From Brotaphodocola sp003480315 (GTDB lineage: Bacteria; Bacillota; Clostridia; Lachnospirales; Lachnospiraceae): a stretch of DNA of 44,302 nt. The translations under genes were made by a program, and so were the position numbers. The stretch's first letter is position 1. The number at the start of each line of letters is the position of its first letter. The stretch is from the NCBI RefSeq assembly GCF_964246085.1, contig NZ_CAXTPD010000033.1; one strand, written 5' to 3'. Shown here piece after piece: positions 1 to 7,132 of this stretch. The notes below the pieces were generated by a model. That model was not told where the DNA came from and did no database searches. It was given only the letters and a program-made list of their open reading frames with translations.

Positions 1-74
1 CAGGGTTTTAAACACTGTTCAATCTTTCATTTTCAAGGTTCATGTTGTTGCTGTTCTCAGCGGCAACGTTCAAT

Positions 75-103
75 ATCTTATCACATCGTTTTCGCTTTGT
101 CAA
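75..103 (-). promoter_or_regulatory. Strong promoter P2 pointing off the left edge
   Basis: On the minus strand a perfect -35 TTGACA (98-103) is followed after exactly 17 bases by TAAGAT (75-80). It lies downstream of a second consensus promoter (170-198) and reads out of the window to the left. Tandem near-consensus promoters followed by a long AT-rich leader are typical of rRNA operons in clostridia, but the transcribed gene is outside the window, so its identity is inferred. Confidence 0.6.
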
Positions 104-169
104 CAACTTTTTTAATTTCTTTTTGGAAATCTTTTTGATTTCCTGCCCCGTTCTCACGGGGCGAGGATT

Positions 170-198
170 ATAATATCAAATGTCACGGCAAAAGTCAA
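170..198 (-). promoter_or_regulatory. Strong promoter P1 pointing off the left edge
   Basis: On the minus strand TTGACT (193-198), a 17-base spacer and TATTAT (170-175) form a good sigma-A type promoter. Between it and P2 is a GC-rich hairpin, CCCCGT/ACGGGG with a four-base loop (about 145-161), in the transcribed leader. The pair lies just beyond the end of the sulfite reductase gene. Confidence 0.55.
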
Positions 199-264
199 CA
201 GTATTTTTCAACTTTTTTCATTTTTTTATTTTTCACAGAAAACAGCTACAATTCAATGAAACTA

Positions 265-1827
265 TCACGCCTGCTCTGCTGCAATAAATGGAGCCGCGAT
301 TTCTTTTACTCCCTGTGGATTTCTGGCATTCCACTCTGCAAAGCTTACACCTGCTGCAGCCACAGCTTTACCAAGAGAAAGCAGGAAGTCCGGAATCTGA
401 CTTTCCAGAATGGTTCCAAGTTCTTCCCCCATTTTTTCTTTTCCCTGTATGTCGCATCCATTTAAGAACAGAAGGAACGCAGACTCTGCCTTTCCATTTA
501 CTTTCTTGGCTGCTCCGCGAAATCCCATAACACCGGTCTGATGGGTACCGCAGGAGGAAGGACATCCGGAAATATGGATTTTAGGCAGCGCATCAGCCGG
601 AAGTCCAGCCTTCTGCACAGCCTCCACACAGGCTCGGAGGAGTGACTGGGAATCCCGCACACCAACCTGACATACTGCTGCTCCAATGCAGCTGACTGAT
701 GCTTCAAATTCTGTTTTTGCCGTATTATTCTCCGTAATATCCAGAACTCGCTCTGCCTCTGCTGCGGTCAGATTGATCACATACGCTGTTTCATCCGGTG
801 CCAGGCGCAGCTCCACACCTTCCATGCTCTGAATCGCATCACTTAAAGCACACAGAACAGAAAGATCGGGCTGTCCGCCCACCGGATGCCAGGATACAGT
901 ATAAAGTCCCGGCTGCTTCTGTTCCAGAACACGCGGACCGGTGATATTCCTGCCATCCCCACGTTTTAATACAGACAGAGAATCCGTGCTGATTTTTAAA
1001 TCCTCACCGGAAGCATATACCTCATTCAGCTTCTCCAGAAATGCTTTCTTATAATTTTCAGCACCGCCAAGACTTTCCTGCATGTAGCGGCTGCGAGCCT
1101 TGCCACGGTTCTCATAGTTTCCATACGCACGGAAGGTTAGCCACATAGCCTTGATATAATAACAGATATCCTCCGGTTTTACCGCTTCCGCGATCAGAAC
1201 ACCAAAACGAGGATTGCTGCCCAGACCGCCTGCACTGTATACATCAAAGCAGCCATCCGGACGCGCCGCGAATCCGAGATCACGATAAGTGGCATGGGAC
1301 AGGTTGCTCGGAGAGCTGGAAAATGCCACCTTTAGCTTACGCGGCATCTTCTCTGCACGGATAAACCCCATCAGATACTCACCTGCTGCCTTTGCCCATG
1401 GGAGCACGTTAAAGTATTCGTCCTTCTCCACGCCGGAAAGTGGGCTGCAGGTGACATTGCGCGGGAAATCTCCGCCTCCGCCCATAGTGATGATCCCCAC
1501 ATCCATAGCCTGCTCCATAATATCCGCCACAATGCTGCCGTCCAGATCATGAAGCTGGATTGTCTGGCAGGTGGTAAAATGAGCTTTTTTCAGATTATAT
1601 GTTCGAATGGTATCTGCAATAAATTTCAGCTTTTCCTTTGTTACACAGCCGCCTGTCATGCGCAGCCGCAGCATGCTTGCCTTTCCGCCCTTCTGCGCGT
1701 AGCTTCCGTACAGTCCGGAAAAGCCCTTGTAGGCATCTTTACTGAGTTCTCCTGCATAAAAGGCTGCCGTTTTTTCCCTGAAAGCAGGAATATCCTCTTT
1801 CCAGTTGTGGTCATTTCTGATTTCCAT
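265..1827 (-). CDS. Sulfite/nitrite reductase, siroheme and 4Fe-4S hemoprotein
   Basis: A 520-residue protein of the nitrite/sulfite reductase family, with two ferredoxin-like half domains and two siroheme/4Fe-4S domains. The N-terminal part carries the family-type motif TTCQTIQLHDL (near residue 85) and GGGGDFPRNVTCSPLSG. The C-terminal cluster ligands are visible as CIGAAVC and, about 40 residues on, SGCPSSCGTHQ, the usual C-x5-C ... C-x3-C arrangement. It should reduce sulfite to sulfide or nitrite to ammonia by six-electron transfer from ferredoxin in the cytoplasm. Sequence alone does not settle the substrate. A good AGGAGGA ribosome site lies 5 bases before the ATG. The gene follows the trp operon scar, so its expression may now depend on the T-box leader upstream or on a weak promoter around 1938-1966. 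Confidence 0.88.
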   Translation of the reverse strand: MEIRNDHNWKEDIPAFREKTAAFYAGELSKDAYKGFSGLYGSYAQKGGKASMLRLRMTGGCVTKEKLKFIADTIRTYNLKKAHFTTCQTIQLHDLDGSIVADIMEQAMDVGIITMGGGGDFPRNVTCSPLSGVEKDEYFNVLPWAKAAGEYLMGFIRAEKMPRKLKVAFSSSPSNLSHATYRDLGFAARPDGCFDVYSAGGLGSNPRFGVLIAEAVKPEDICYYIKAMWLTFRAYGNYENRGKARSRYMQESLGGAENYKKAFLEKLNEVYASGEDLKISTDSLSVLKRGDGRNITGPRVLEQKQPGLYTVSWHPVGGQPDLSVLCALSDAIQSMEGVELRLAPDETAYVINLTAAEAERVLDITENNTAKTEFEASVSCIGAAVCQVGVRDSQSLLRACVEAVQKAGLPADALPKIHISGCPSSCGTHQTGVMGFRGAAKKVNGKAESAFLLFLNGCDIQGKEKMGEELGTILESQIPDFLLSLGKAVAAAGVSFAEWNARNPQGVKEIAAPFIAAEQA

Positions 1828-1897
1828 ATGTCTCCTCCTGATGTAAACAGCGCGTTTCCCTGGAGAGCATTTTTCGTTTCACAGGAGGTAATTTCCC

Positions 1898-1936
1898 TGA
1901 AAAACATAAAGACACCCAGCTGCGCCAGATGTCTTT
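1898..1936 (-). terminator. Possible terminator after the trpF remnant
   Basis: The inverted repeat AAAGACA/TGTCTTT (1908-1914 and 1930-1936) has partly complementary inner sequence. On the minus strand it is followed by a T-rich run (1898-1907). It starts 8 bases after the trpF remnant stop and may be the old end of the trp operon. A possible -10 element (TACAAT, 1938-1943, with a weak TTCCAT -35 17 bases upstream) overlaps the same spot. The hairpin could therefore instead sit in the leader of the sulfite reductase mRNA. Confidence 0.4.
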
Positions 1937-1943
1937 TATTGTA

Positions 1944-2160
1944 TCATAATTCTGTTTTCAATGGAACAAATGCATGGACATTTTCTATGATCTGCCGGAT
2001 CTTAACCGGATTTTTCCAGCCATCCGTCTCCACACCGCTGCTGCAGTCAATACCGAATGGTGTAAAAGAGGCAATGCTTTCTGTACATTATCCGGCTGCA
2101 TTCCGCCTGCAAGAAACCATGGCTTCTGAATTGCTCCGGCCTGTACGATCAGACTGTGGT
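1944..2160 (-). pseudogene. trpF: trpF remnant (C-terminal part, frameshifted)
   Basis: The minus strand encodes an unmistakable C-terminal piece of phosphoribosylanthranilate isomerase. It runs from about VDHSLIVQAGAIQKPWFLAGG, with the family's LAGG phosphate-binding loop, and then in another frame FTPFGIDCSSGVET, matching the conserved (G)vDvSSGVE motif, to a TGA at 1944-1946. The frame changes by one base near 2072, so the piece cannot be read through. The first two thirds of the gene are missing. At its upstream end the sequence continues directly into the first codons of trpE, so this is the right-hand side of a deletion rather than a decaying whole gene. It is expected to be non-functional. 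Confidence 0.8.
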
Positions 2161-2226
2161 CAACGGGATGCGTCCGTAGGTTTTGTCCTCTGCCAGCTTT
2201 TTAACTTCTTCCAGCGTCATCATCAT
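2149..2226 (-). pseudogene. trpE: trpE remnant (first ~22 codons)
   Basis: A start codon cluster (three ATGs from 2226) behind a strong AGGAGG site opens a 25-codon frame reading MTLEEVKKLAEDKTYGRIPL. This resembles the N-terminus of anthranilate synthase component I. It runs into TrpF-coding sequence in a different frame and stops at 2149-2151. It sits directly behind the Trp T-box leader, exactly where trpE is expected. A deletion appears to have removed the rest of trpE, the genes between it and trpF, and the 5' part of trpF. The remnant may still be translated as a short leader-like peptide. Family assignment rests on a short stretch plus context. Confidence 0.7.
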
Positions 2227-2275
2227 GTGCTCCTCCTTTTTTGTCTGTCTGCCCGGAAAAGGAAAGGAAGAATCT

Positions 2276-2339
2276 TAAAAATAAAAATCCCGTCCAGGAC
2301 AGACTTCATATGATCTGAAATCTGCCAAGGACGGGATAG
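2276..2339 (-). terminator. T-box terminator hairpin
   Basis: ATCCCGTCC and GGACGGGAT form a 9-bp stem at the ends of 2287-2339. On the minus strand it is followed by a long T-rich run. The antiterminator T-box sequence lies immediately upstream, so this is the regulated terminator of the tryptophan T-box. It lies between the leader and the trpE remnant. Confidence 0.85.
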
Positions 2340-2620
2340 GAACTCTGATTTGCCTTATCACCCGCGGTGCCACCTTGCTTCACGAAATCTTCCGCTGTGA
2401 TACGGATGTCCCGTGCTCTTTTCGGAATACCAACATATTCCCGGCAACTGACGTATGCCCCCACGTCGCAGAATACTCGGCCATCCGGCTTTTGACTGCG
2501 CCCTCAGCGGTCCATTTAACAAGCTGCGTTCTGACGGTTCTCAGCCCTCCGTCTCTCTGTAAGTGCACGATTTGTTTTTATCTCCGCTTCAACGGTTTCA
2601 AGCAATGTTTTGTTGAAATT
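2276..2620 (-). promoter_or_regulatory. Tryptophan T-box riboswitch leader
   Basis: On the minus strand the canonical T-box AAGGTGGCACCGCGGG occupies 2361-2376. Upstream is a Stem I region with the conserved GCTGAGAACC-type element (near 2535-2550), and near its 3' base the bases AAATGGACCGCTGAG. The triplet TGG at 2512-2514 falls at the specifier position, which predicts reading of uncharged tRNA-Trp. The terminator with 9-bp stem and T run follows. All elements look intact. T-box leaders stabilise an antiterminator when the cognate tRNA is uncharged. Here the controlled biosynthetic genes are gone, leaving only a trpE/trpF scar and then the sulfite reductase gene. Confidence 0.9.
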
Positions 2621-2626
2621 TTCTTT

Positions 2627-2655
2627 ATTTTGCTTTCACATCTGGATATTGTCAA
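2627..2655 (-). promoter_or_regulatory. Promoter of the Trp T-box leader
   Basis: On the minus strand a perfect TTGACA (2650-2655) is followed after 17 bases by CAAAAT (2627-2632, 4 of 6 matches). Transcription would begin about 7-10 bases further on, just ahead of Stem I of the T-box. Its preservation means the orphan leader is probably still transcribed. Confidence 0.55.
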
Positions 2656-2733
2656 TTATTTTTTCGCTTAATTTTCTTTCGTTCTTCGCATCCGATTGCA
2701 AACTTCTGTATTCTGACAACGGCGGATTTTTCG

Positions 2734-4455
2734 TCAGCTGTTCTCTTCCCGCTGTTCTTCCTCTTCCGACTTCTCCGGTGCCAGAGCCAGGGTGAACCAG
2801 AACTCCACGCCATCCTCATGATTTACCACGCCATACTGCTGGTGATGGGCTTCCATGATGGCTTTGACAATAGAAAGTCCGATGCCGCTGCCGCCGTAAG
2901 CACGGGTGCGGGCCTTGTCTACCTTGTAGAACTTCGTCCAAAGATTCGGCAGGTCTTCCTCCGGGATTGGAGTTCCGTTATTATATACATGAATCTTTGC
3001 CACCCCATCCAGTGTTTCACTCCAGATACGGATGTTATGGTCGCCGCCAAGATGATTCATGGCGTTGGTCAGATAATTGGTCACAACTTCCTCGATCTTG
3101 AATTCATCCCCCATAACCACCAGGGTTTCCGGCATATCTACGCTCACCTTTGCCGCATTCTGCTGAATGAGGATGCCGGAGGAATTGATCAGGTCATGCA
3201 CCAGCTCCGTGACATCAAAGGCTGCAATGCTCGGCGTGTCGTTTCCAAATTCCAGGGCCGTCAGGGTCAGAAGCTGGCGTACCATCTTGTTCATCTTGTT
3301 GGCCTCATCCATGATGACCTCACAGTAATAACTGCGGCTTTCTTCATCCTCGCACATGCCGTCGCATAACCCCTCCGCATAGCCCTGGATCAGGGCAATC
3401 GGAGTTTTCAGTTCATGGGAGACATTGGCAATGAACTCTTTTCGCATCTCATCGATCTGGATCTTCTCGTCAATGTCGTGCTGCAGCTGCTTGTTGGCAT
3501 CCTGCAAGGCACCAATAGCATCCTTTAAGCTGTGGGAAAGAGAATTCATACTCCGACCCAGAACACCCACCTCGTCCTCCGCATCATCCTCGTAAGCGAC
3601 ATCAAAATTCAGTTTTGACATTTCTTCGGAAAGGGCCGACAGTTTCATGATCGGTTTGGTGATGCGGTTCGTGACAAAGCACATCATAATGCTTCCGAAC
3701 ACCAGCACGATCAAGCCGACCCAGGTGGTAAACCGGTTGGAAAGCGCCACGCTCTCACGAATGCTGGCAAGAGGCATGGACATGATGAACATGGTCCGGT
3801 TATCCGAAAAATACCCCCAGCTTTCCATATAGGTGCTGCTGGAACGGAAGTCCCGGTTCTTTTCCACCACGTAATTATCATGCTGCTTTAATATCTCCAT
3901 GTGCTTGTGTCCCATACCCAGCACATAGCGCTGCAGCTTCTGGGTCAGAAAGTCGCTGTCACGGCCGGAGCTGACCAGTGCCTTGCCGGTATCACTGTCA
4001 ATGAGGATGATCGCAATATTGTTCTGCTCGCCATAGGTGCGGATCGTTCCAAGCAGGGTTCCCCGCTCTTGCGGAAGGTCTTCCGGCAGATTTTCCGGGA
4101 CGACCTCATCCGCCTGATCAGACGGTTCTGTCTCATCTGTCCCGGACGGTTCTTCCTCGCTGTCAGAACCGGTATCTCCCTTTGCCGTCTGTTTCCAGAT
4201 ATCCCACTCCTGCTCCAGTTCCTCCCGCAGCACATCACCGATGTTCTCATTCTCGCCAACCTTTTCCTGGATGGCACTGTCAATATCCGTGTAGGCCTGC
4301 TCCATCACCTTCAGCTTCTGGTCCACATAGTAGCCCTCCAGCCACCAGGTATTCACCCCCCAGATAGCCAGAAGCATGGCTGCCATAAGCCCCATGAAGA
4401 TCAGCATGATTCGGTGACGGATGGAATGAAACTGAAAAATCTTTTTGTGCTTCAT
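2734..4455 (-). CDS. Membrane sensor histidine kinase
   Basis: A 573-residue sensor kinase. Membrane segments lie at about residues 17-38 and 243-262 and enclose a ~200-residue extracellular sensor domain. A HAMP linker (about 262-315) follows, then the dimerisation domain with the H box NVSHELKTPIALIQGYAEGL (phospho-accepting His347) and a HATPase domain with an N box (NYLTNAMNHL) and G box GGSGIGLSIVKAI. Residues about 93-130 of the sensor domain form a very acidic Ser/Glu/Asp/Pro-rich insert. The start codon overlaps the stop of the response regulator by one base, so the pair is translationally coupled. The signal and target genes cannot be told from the sequence. Confidence 0.92.
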   Translation of the reverse strand: MKHKKIFQFHSIRHRIMLIFMGLMAAMLLAIWGVNTWWLEGYYVDQKLKVMEQAYTDIDSAIQEKVGENENIGDVLREELEQEWDIWKQTAKGDTGSDSEEEPSGTDETEPSDQADEVVPENLPEDLPQERGTLLGTIRTYGEQNNIAIILIDSDTGKALVSSGRDSDFLTQKLQRYVLGMGHKHMEILKQHDNYVVEKNRDFRSSSTYMESWGYFSDNRTMFIMSMPLASIRESVALSNRFTTWVGLIVLVFGSIMMCFVTNRITKPIMKLSALSEEMSKLNFDVAYEDDAEDEVGVLGRSMNSLSHSLKDAIGALQDANKQLQHDIDEKIQIDEMRKEFIANVSHELKTPIALIQGYAEGLCDGMCEDEESRSYYCEVIMDEANKMNKMVRQLLTLTALEFGNDTPSIAAFDVTELVHDLINSSGILIQQNAAKVSVDMPETLVVMGDEFKIEEVVTNYLTNAMNHLGGDHNIRIWSETLDGVAKIHVYNNGTPIPEEDLPNLWTKFYKVDKARTRAYGGSGIGLSIVKAIMEAHHQQYGVVNHEDGVEFWFTLALAPEKSEEEEQREENS

Positions 4456-5129
4456 CAGTCTACCTCAAACTTATAGCCCATGCCCCAGATGGTCTTGATA
4501 TAATTACCTTTCTCGCCCATCTTGCTGCGCAGCTTTTTGACATGGGTATCAATGGTGCGGGCATCACCGAAGTAATCATAATTCCAGACATTGTTGAGGA
4601 TCTTCTCTCTGGAAAGAGCAATACCCTGGTTCTCTACAAAGTAGGTCAGAAGTTCAAACTCCTTGTAGCTCAAATCAATCGGCTTTCCGTCAATCTCTAC
4701 AAGATGGGCCGCCTTGTCAATGCGGATGCCGCCCACCCCAGTGATCTCGCTGACTGCCACATTGGAGCGGCGTAAAATGGCCTCGACCCGGGCCACCAAG
4801 ATTTTGGGACTGAAGGGCTTGGAAATGTATTCATCCACACCAAGCTTAAAGCCCTGAAGCTCGTCCCGCTCCTCGCCGCGGGCTGTCAGCATGATGACCG
4901 GCACCTGGGAATACTGGCGTACGGTCTTTAAAACCTCCCAGCCATCCATTTTCGGCATCATTACATCGAGGATGATAAGGGAAATGTCTTTCTGCTTAAA
5001 GAAAATATCTACAGCCTGTTCGCCATCTTCCGCCTCGATCACGGTAAAGCCCTTGATGGTCAGGAAATCCTTCACCAGCTTGCGCATTCTGGCTTCATCA
5101 TCCACTACTAATATCTTCAACGATTCCAT
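4455..5129 (-). CDS. OmpR-family response regulator
   Basis: A 224-residue regulator with a receiver domain (1-~120) holding the acidic pair D10/D11, phospho-acceptor D55 (LDVMMPKMDGWEV), the conserved Thr/Ala of MLTARGE and the Lys of YISKPFSP. A winged-helix DNA-binding domain follows (~125-224), with the family motif RTIDTHVKKLRSKMG. It is encoded first, and the downstream kinase overlaps its stop by one base. It should bind DNA as a dimer after phosphorylation by that kinase. The closest general type is the PhoB/YycF/ResD group, but no specific orthologue is claimed. Confidence 0.93.
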   Translation of the reverse strand: MESLKILVVDDEARMRKLVKDFLTIKGFTVIEAEDGEQAVDIFFKQKDISLIILDVMMPKMDGWEVLKTVRQYSQVPVIMLTARGEERDELQGFKLGVDEYISKPFSPKILVARVEAILRRSNVAVSEITGVGGIRIDKAAHLVEIDGKPIDLSYKEFELLTYFVENQGIALSREKILNNVWNYDYFGDARTIDTHVKKLRSKMGEKGNYIKTIWGMGYKFEVD

Positions 5130-5178
5130 GGTATGTATCGTCTCCTCTCTGTTTTTGAGTTTCTTTCATCTTTCCCCA

Positions 5179-5207
5179 TTTTAGCAGAGTTTTTTTTGCT
5201 TTTCCAC
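5179..5207 (-). promoter_or_regulatory. Promoter of the two-component operon
   Basis: On the minus strand TAAAAT (5179-5184), preceded by TGC to give an extended -10, lies 17 bases after TGGAAA (5202-5207, 4 of 6). It is about 50 bases ahead of the response regulator start and downstream of the aspS terminator. Confidence 0.5.
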
Positions 5208-5230
5208 ATTTTCACAGAGATTTCACACAT

Positions 5231-5277
5231 ACAGAAAACAGGGACAGAATCTCTGTTTTCGCAGAACTCTGTCCCTG
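5231..5277 (-). terminator. Terminator after aspS
   Basis: A 10-bp perfect stem, CAGGGACAGA (5239-5248) with TCTGTCCCTG (5268-5277), is followed on the minus strand by TTTTCTGT. It lies 12 bases after the aspS stop and closes the relA-aspS region. Confidence 0.85.
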
Positions 5278-5289
5278 ACATATCATGAC

Positions 5290-7092
5290 TTATTCTTCGG
5301 TTGTCTCAGCCTCTTCGCATACCTCAATGCCAAGCTCTTCTAACTGTTTTGGATCTACCGGAGTCGGAGCCTCGGTCATCAGGCAGGATGCGTCCTTTAC
5401 CTTCGGGAATGCGATGACTTCACGGATGCTGTCGCAGCCGCCCATGAGCATTACCACACGGTCAAGGCCGTACGCCAGGCCAGCGTGCGGCGGAACTCCG
5501 TACTTGAAGGCTTCAAGCAGGAAGCCGAACTGCTCCTGTGCCTTTTCCGGAGTGAAGCCCAGTACCTCGAACATCTTGGACTGGATGTCGCTCTGGTGGA
5601 TACGGACAGAACCACCGCCGATCTCGGTACCGTTTAATACGATATCGTATGCCTTCGCGCGTACTGCGCCCGGATCGGAATCGATTAAATGCCAGTCCTC
5701 GTCCATCGGCATGGTGAATGGGTGATGCATGGCTACGAAACGTCCCTGCTCCTCAGAGTACTCCAGTAACGGGAACTCGGTTACCCACAGGAACTTGTAA
5801 TCGTCCTTCTTTAAGAGGTCAAGCTGACGCGCGATCTCCAGACGCAGATTACCCAGAACATCCCATACAACTTTATTCTTATCAGCTGCAAATAACAGCA
5901 GGTCGCCCGGCTTGCCATCCATAGCAGAGATCAGGGCTTGCATCTGCTCCTCAGTCATGAATTTCGCGAAGGAAGACTTGTAGCTGCCATCCTCCTGGAT
6001 TGCAACGTAGGCAAGACCCTTTGCGCCGTAGCCCTTTGCAAACTCAACCAGCGCATCGATCTTCTTACGCGGCATATGGCCCTGTCCCTCAGCGTTGATA
6101 CCGCGAACGGTGCCGCCGTTTTCCAGAGCGCCCTTGAATACAACGAACTCGCAGTCTTTGACTACATCAGAGACATTCTTTAACTCCATGCCGAAACGAA
6201 GGTCCGGCTTATCGGAACCGAAGCGGTCCATAGCCTCCTGCCAGGTCATGCGCGGGATCGGCTGCGGGATCTCGACGTTTAAGATTTCCTTGAACAGCTT
6301 GTGAAGCAGACGCTCGTTGACATCGATGACATCATCAACGTCTACGAAGGACAGCTCCATATCGATCTGGGTGAACTCCGGCTGACGGTCTGCACGCAGA
6401 TCCTCATCGCGGTAGCAGCGTGCCAGCTGGAAATAACGGTCGTAACCGGAGCACATTAACAGCTGCTTAAAAAGCTGCGGAGACTGCGGAAGCGCATAGA
6501 AGGAACCCGGATGTACACGGCTTGGTACGAGGTAGTCTCTTGCTCCCTCCGGAGTGCTCTTGATAAGGGTCGGAGTCTCAATCTCCAGGAAGCCTTCCTC
6601 TGCCAGGAACTGTCTGGTAAGAATGGCAATCTTACTTCTTAACAGCAGGTTGCGCTGCATATCCGGCCTTCTCAAATCCAGGAAACGGTATTTTAAACGC
6701 AGCTCCTCTTTGGTTTTGGAGTTCTCCTCGATCGGGAATGGCGGAGTCTCGGATTCAGATAAAATGCGCAGGCTGTTGGCGCGCACCTCAATGGCACCGG
6801 TCGCCAGATTCTCGTTGACTGCGCCGGAACGTGCCTCCACGCGGCCGGTTACAGCGATCACATACTCACTTCTTAACTTCTCTGCCTTTGCGAAGCTCTC
6901 TGCACCACAGTCGCTCTCCTCAAAGATGATCTGCAGGATACCGGAACGGTCACGTAAATCCACGAAAATGATTCCGCCCTTGTTTCTGCTCTTCTGCACC
7001 CAGCCCATGACGGTCACTTCCTGACCGATGTTTGCTGTGGTGACTTCTGTACACCGATGGGACCGTTTCAGTCCCAGCATTGATTCTGCCAT
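5290..7092 (-). CDS. aspS: Aspartyl-tRNA synthetase
   Basis: A 600-residue class II aminoacyl-tRNA synthetase that charges tRNA-Asp in the cytoplasm. The N-terminal OB-fold anticodon-binding domain (about 15-105) includes MGWVQKSRNKGGIIFVDLRD. The catalytic core carries motif 2 (RCYRDEDLRADRQPEFTQID) and motif 3 (GLAYGLDRVVMLM, near the C-terminus). A bacterial GAD insertion domain lies between them. The length is the usual bacterial one. It follows hisS by 40 bases in the same direction, the standard hisS-aspS pairing of Firmicutes. Whether it discriminates Asp from Asn tRNA cannot be read from the sequence. Confidence 0.97.
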   Translation of the reverse strand: MAESMLGLKRSHRCTEVTTANIGQEVTVMGWVQKSRNKGGIIFVDLRDRSGILQIIFEESDCGAESFAKAEKLRSEYVIAVTGRVEARSGAVNENLATGAIEVRANSLRILSESETPPFPIEENSKTKEELRLKYRFLDLRRPDMQRNLLLRSKIAILTRQFLAEEGFLEIETPTLIKSTPEGARDYLVPSRVHPGSFYALPQSPQLFKQLLMCSGYDRYFQLARCYRDEDLRADRQPEFTQIDMELSFVDVDDVIDVNERLLHKLFKEILNVEIPQPIPRMTWQEAMDRFGSDKPDLRFGMELKNVSDVVKDCEFVVFKGALENGGTVRGINAEGQGHMPRKKIDALVEFAKGYGAKGLAYVAIQEDGSYKSSFAKFMTEEQMQALISAMDGKPGDLLLFAADKNKVVWDVLGNLRLEIARQLDLLKKDDYKFLWVTEFPLLEYSEEQGRFVAMHHPFTMPMDEDWHLIDSDPGAVRAKAYDIVLNGTEIGGGSVRIHQSDIQSKMFEVLGFTPEKAQEQFGFLLEAFKYGVPPHAGLAYGLDRVVMLMGGCDSIREVIAFPKVKDASCLMTEAPTPVDPKQLEELGIEVCEEAETTEE

Positions 7093-7132
7093 GATTTATC
7101 TCCTTTGATTCAATGATCTTATTTCAAAGCTC

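Noticed and set aside
1549..2313. A 254-codon plus-strand open frame across the sulfite reductase start and the trp scar
   Set aside because: It lies antisense to recognised sequence, has no ribosome site, and its cysteine- and phenylalanine-rich translation resembles no family.
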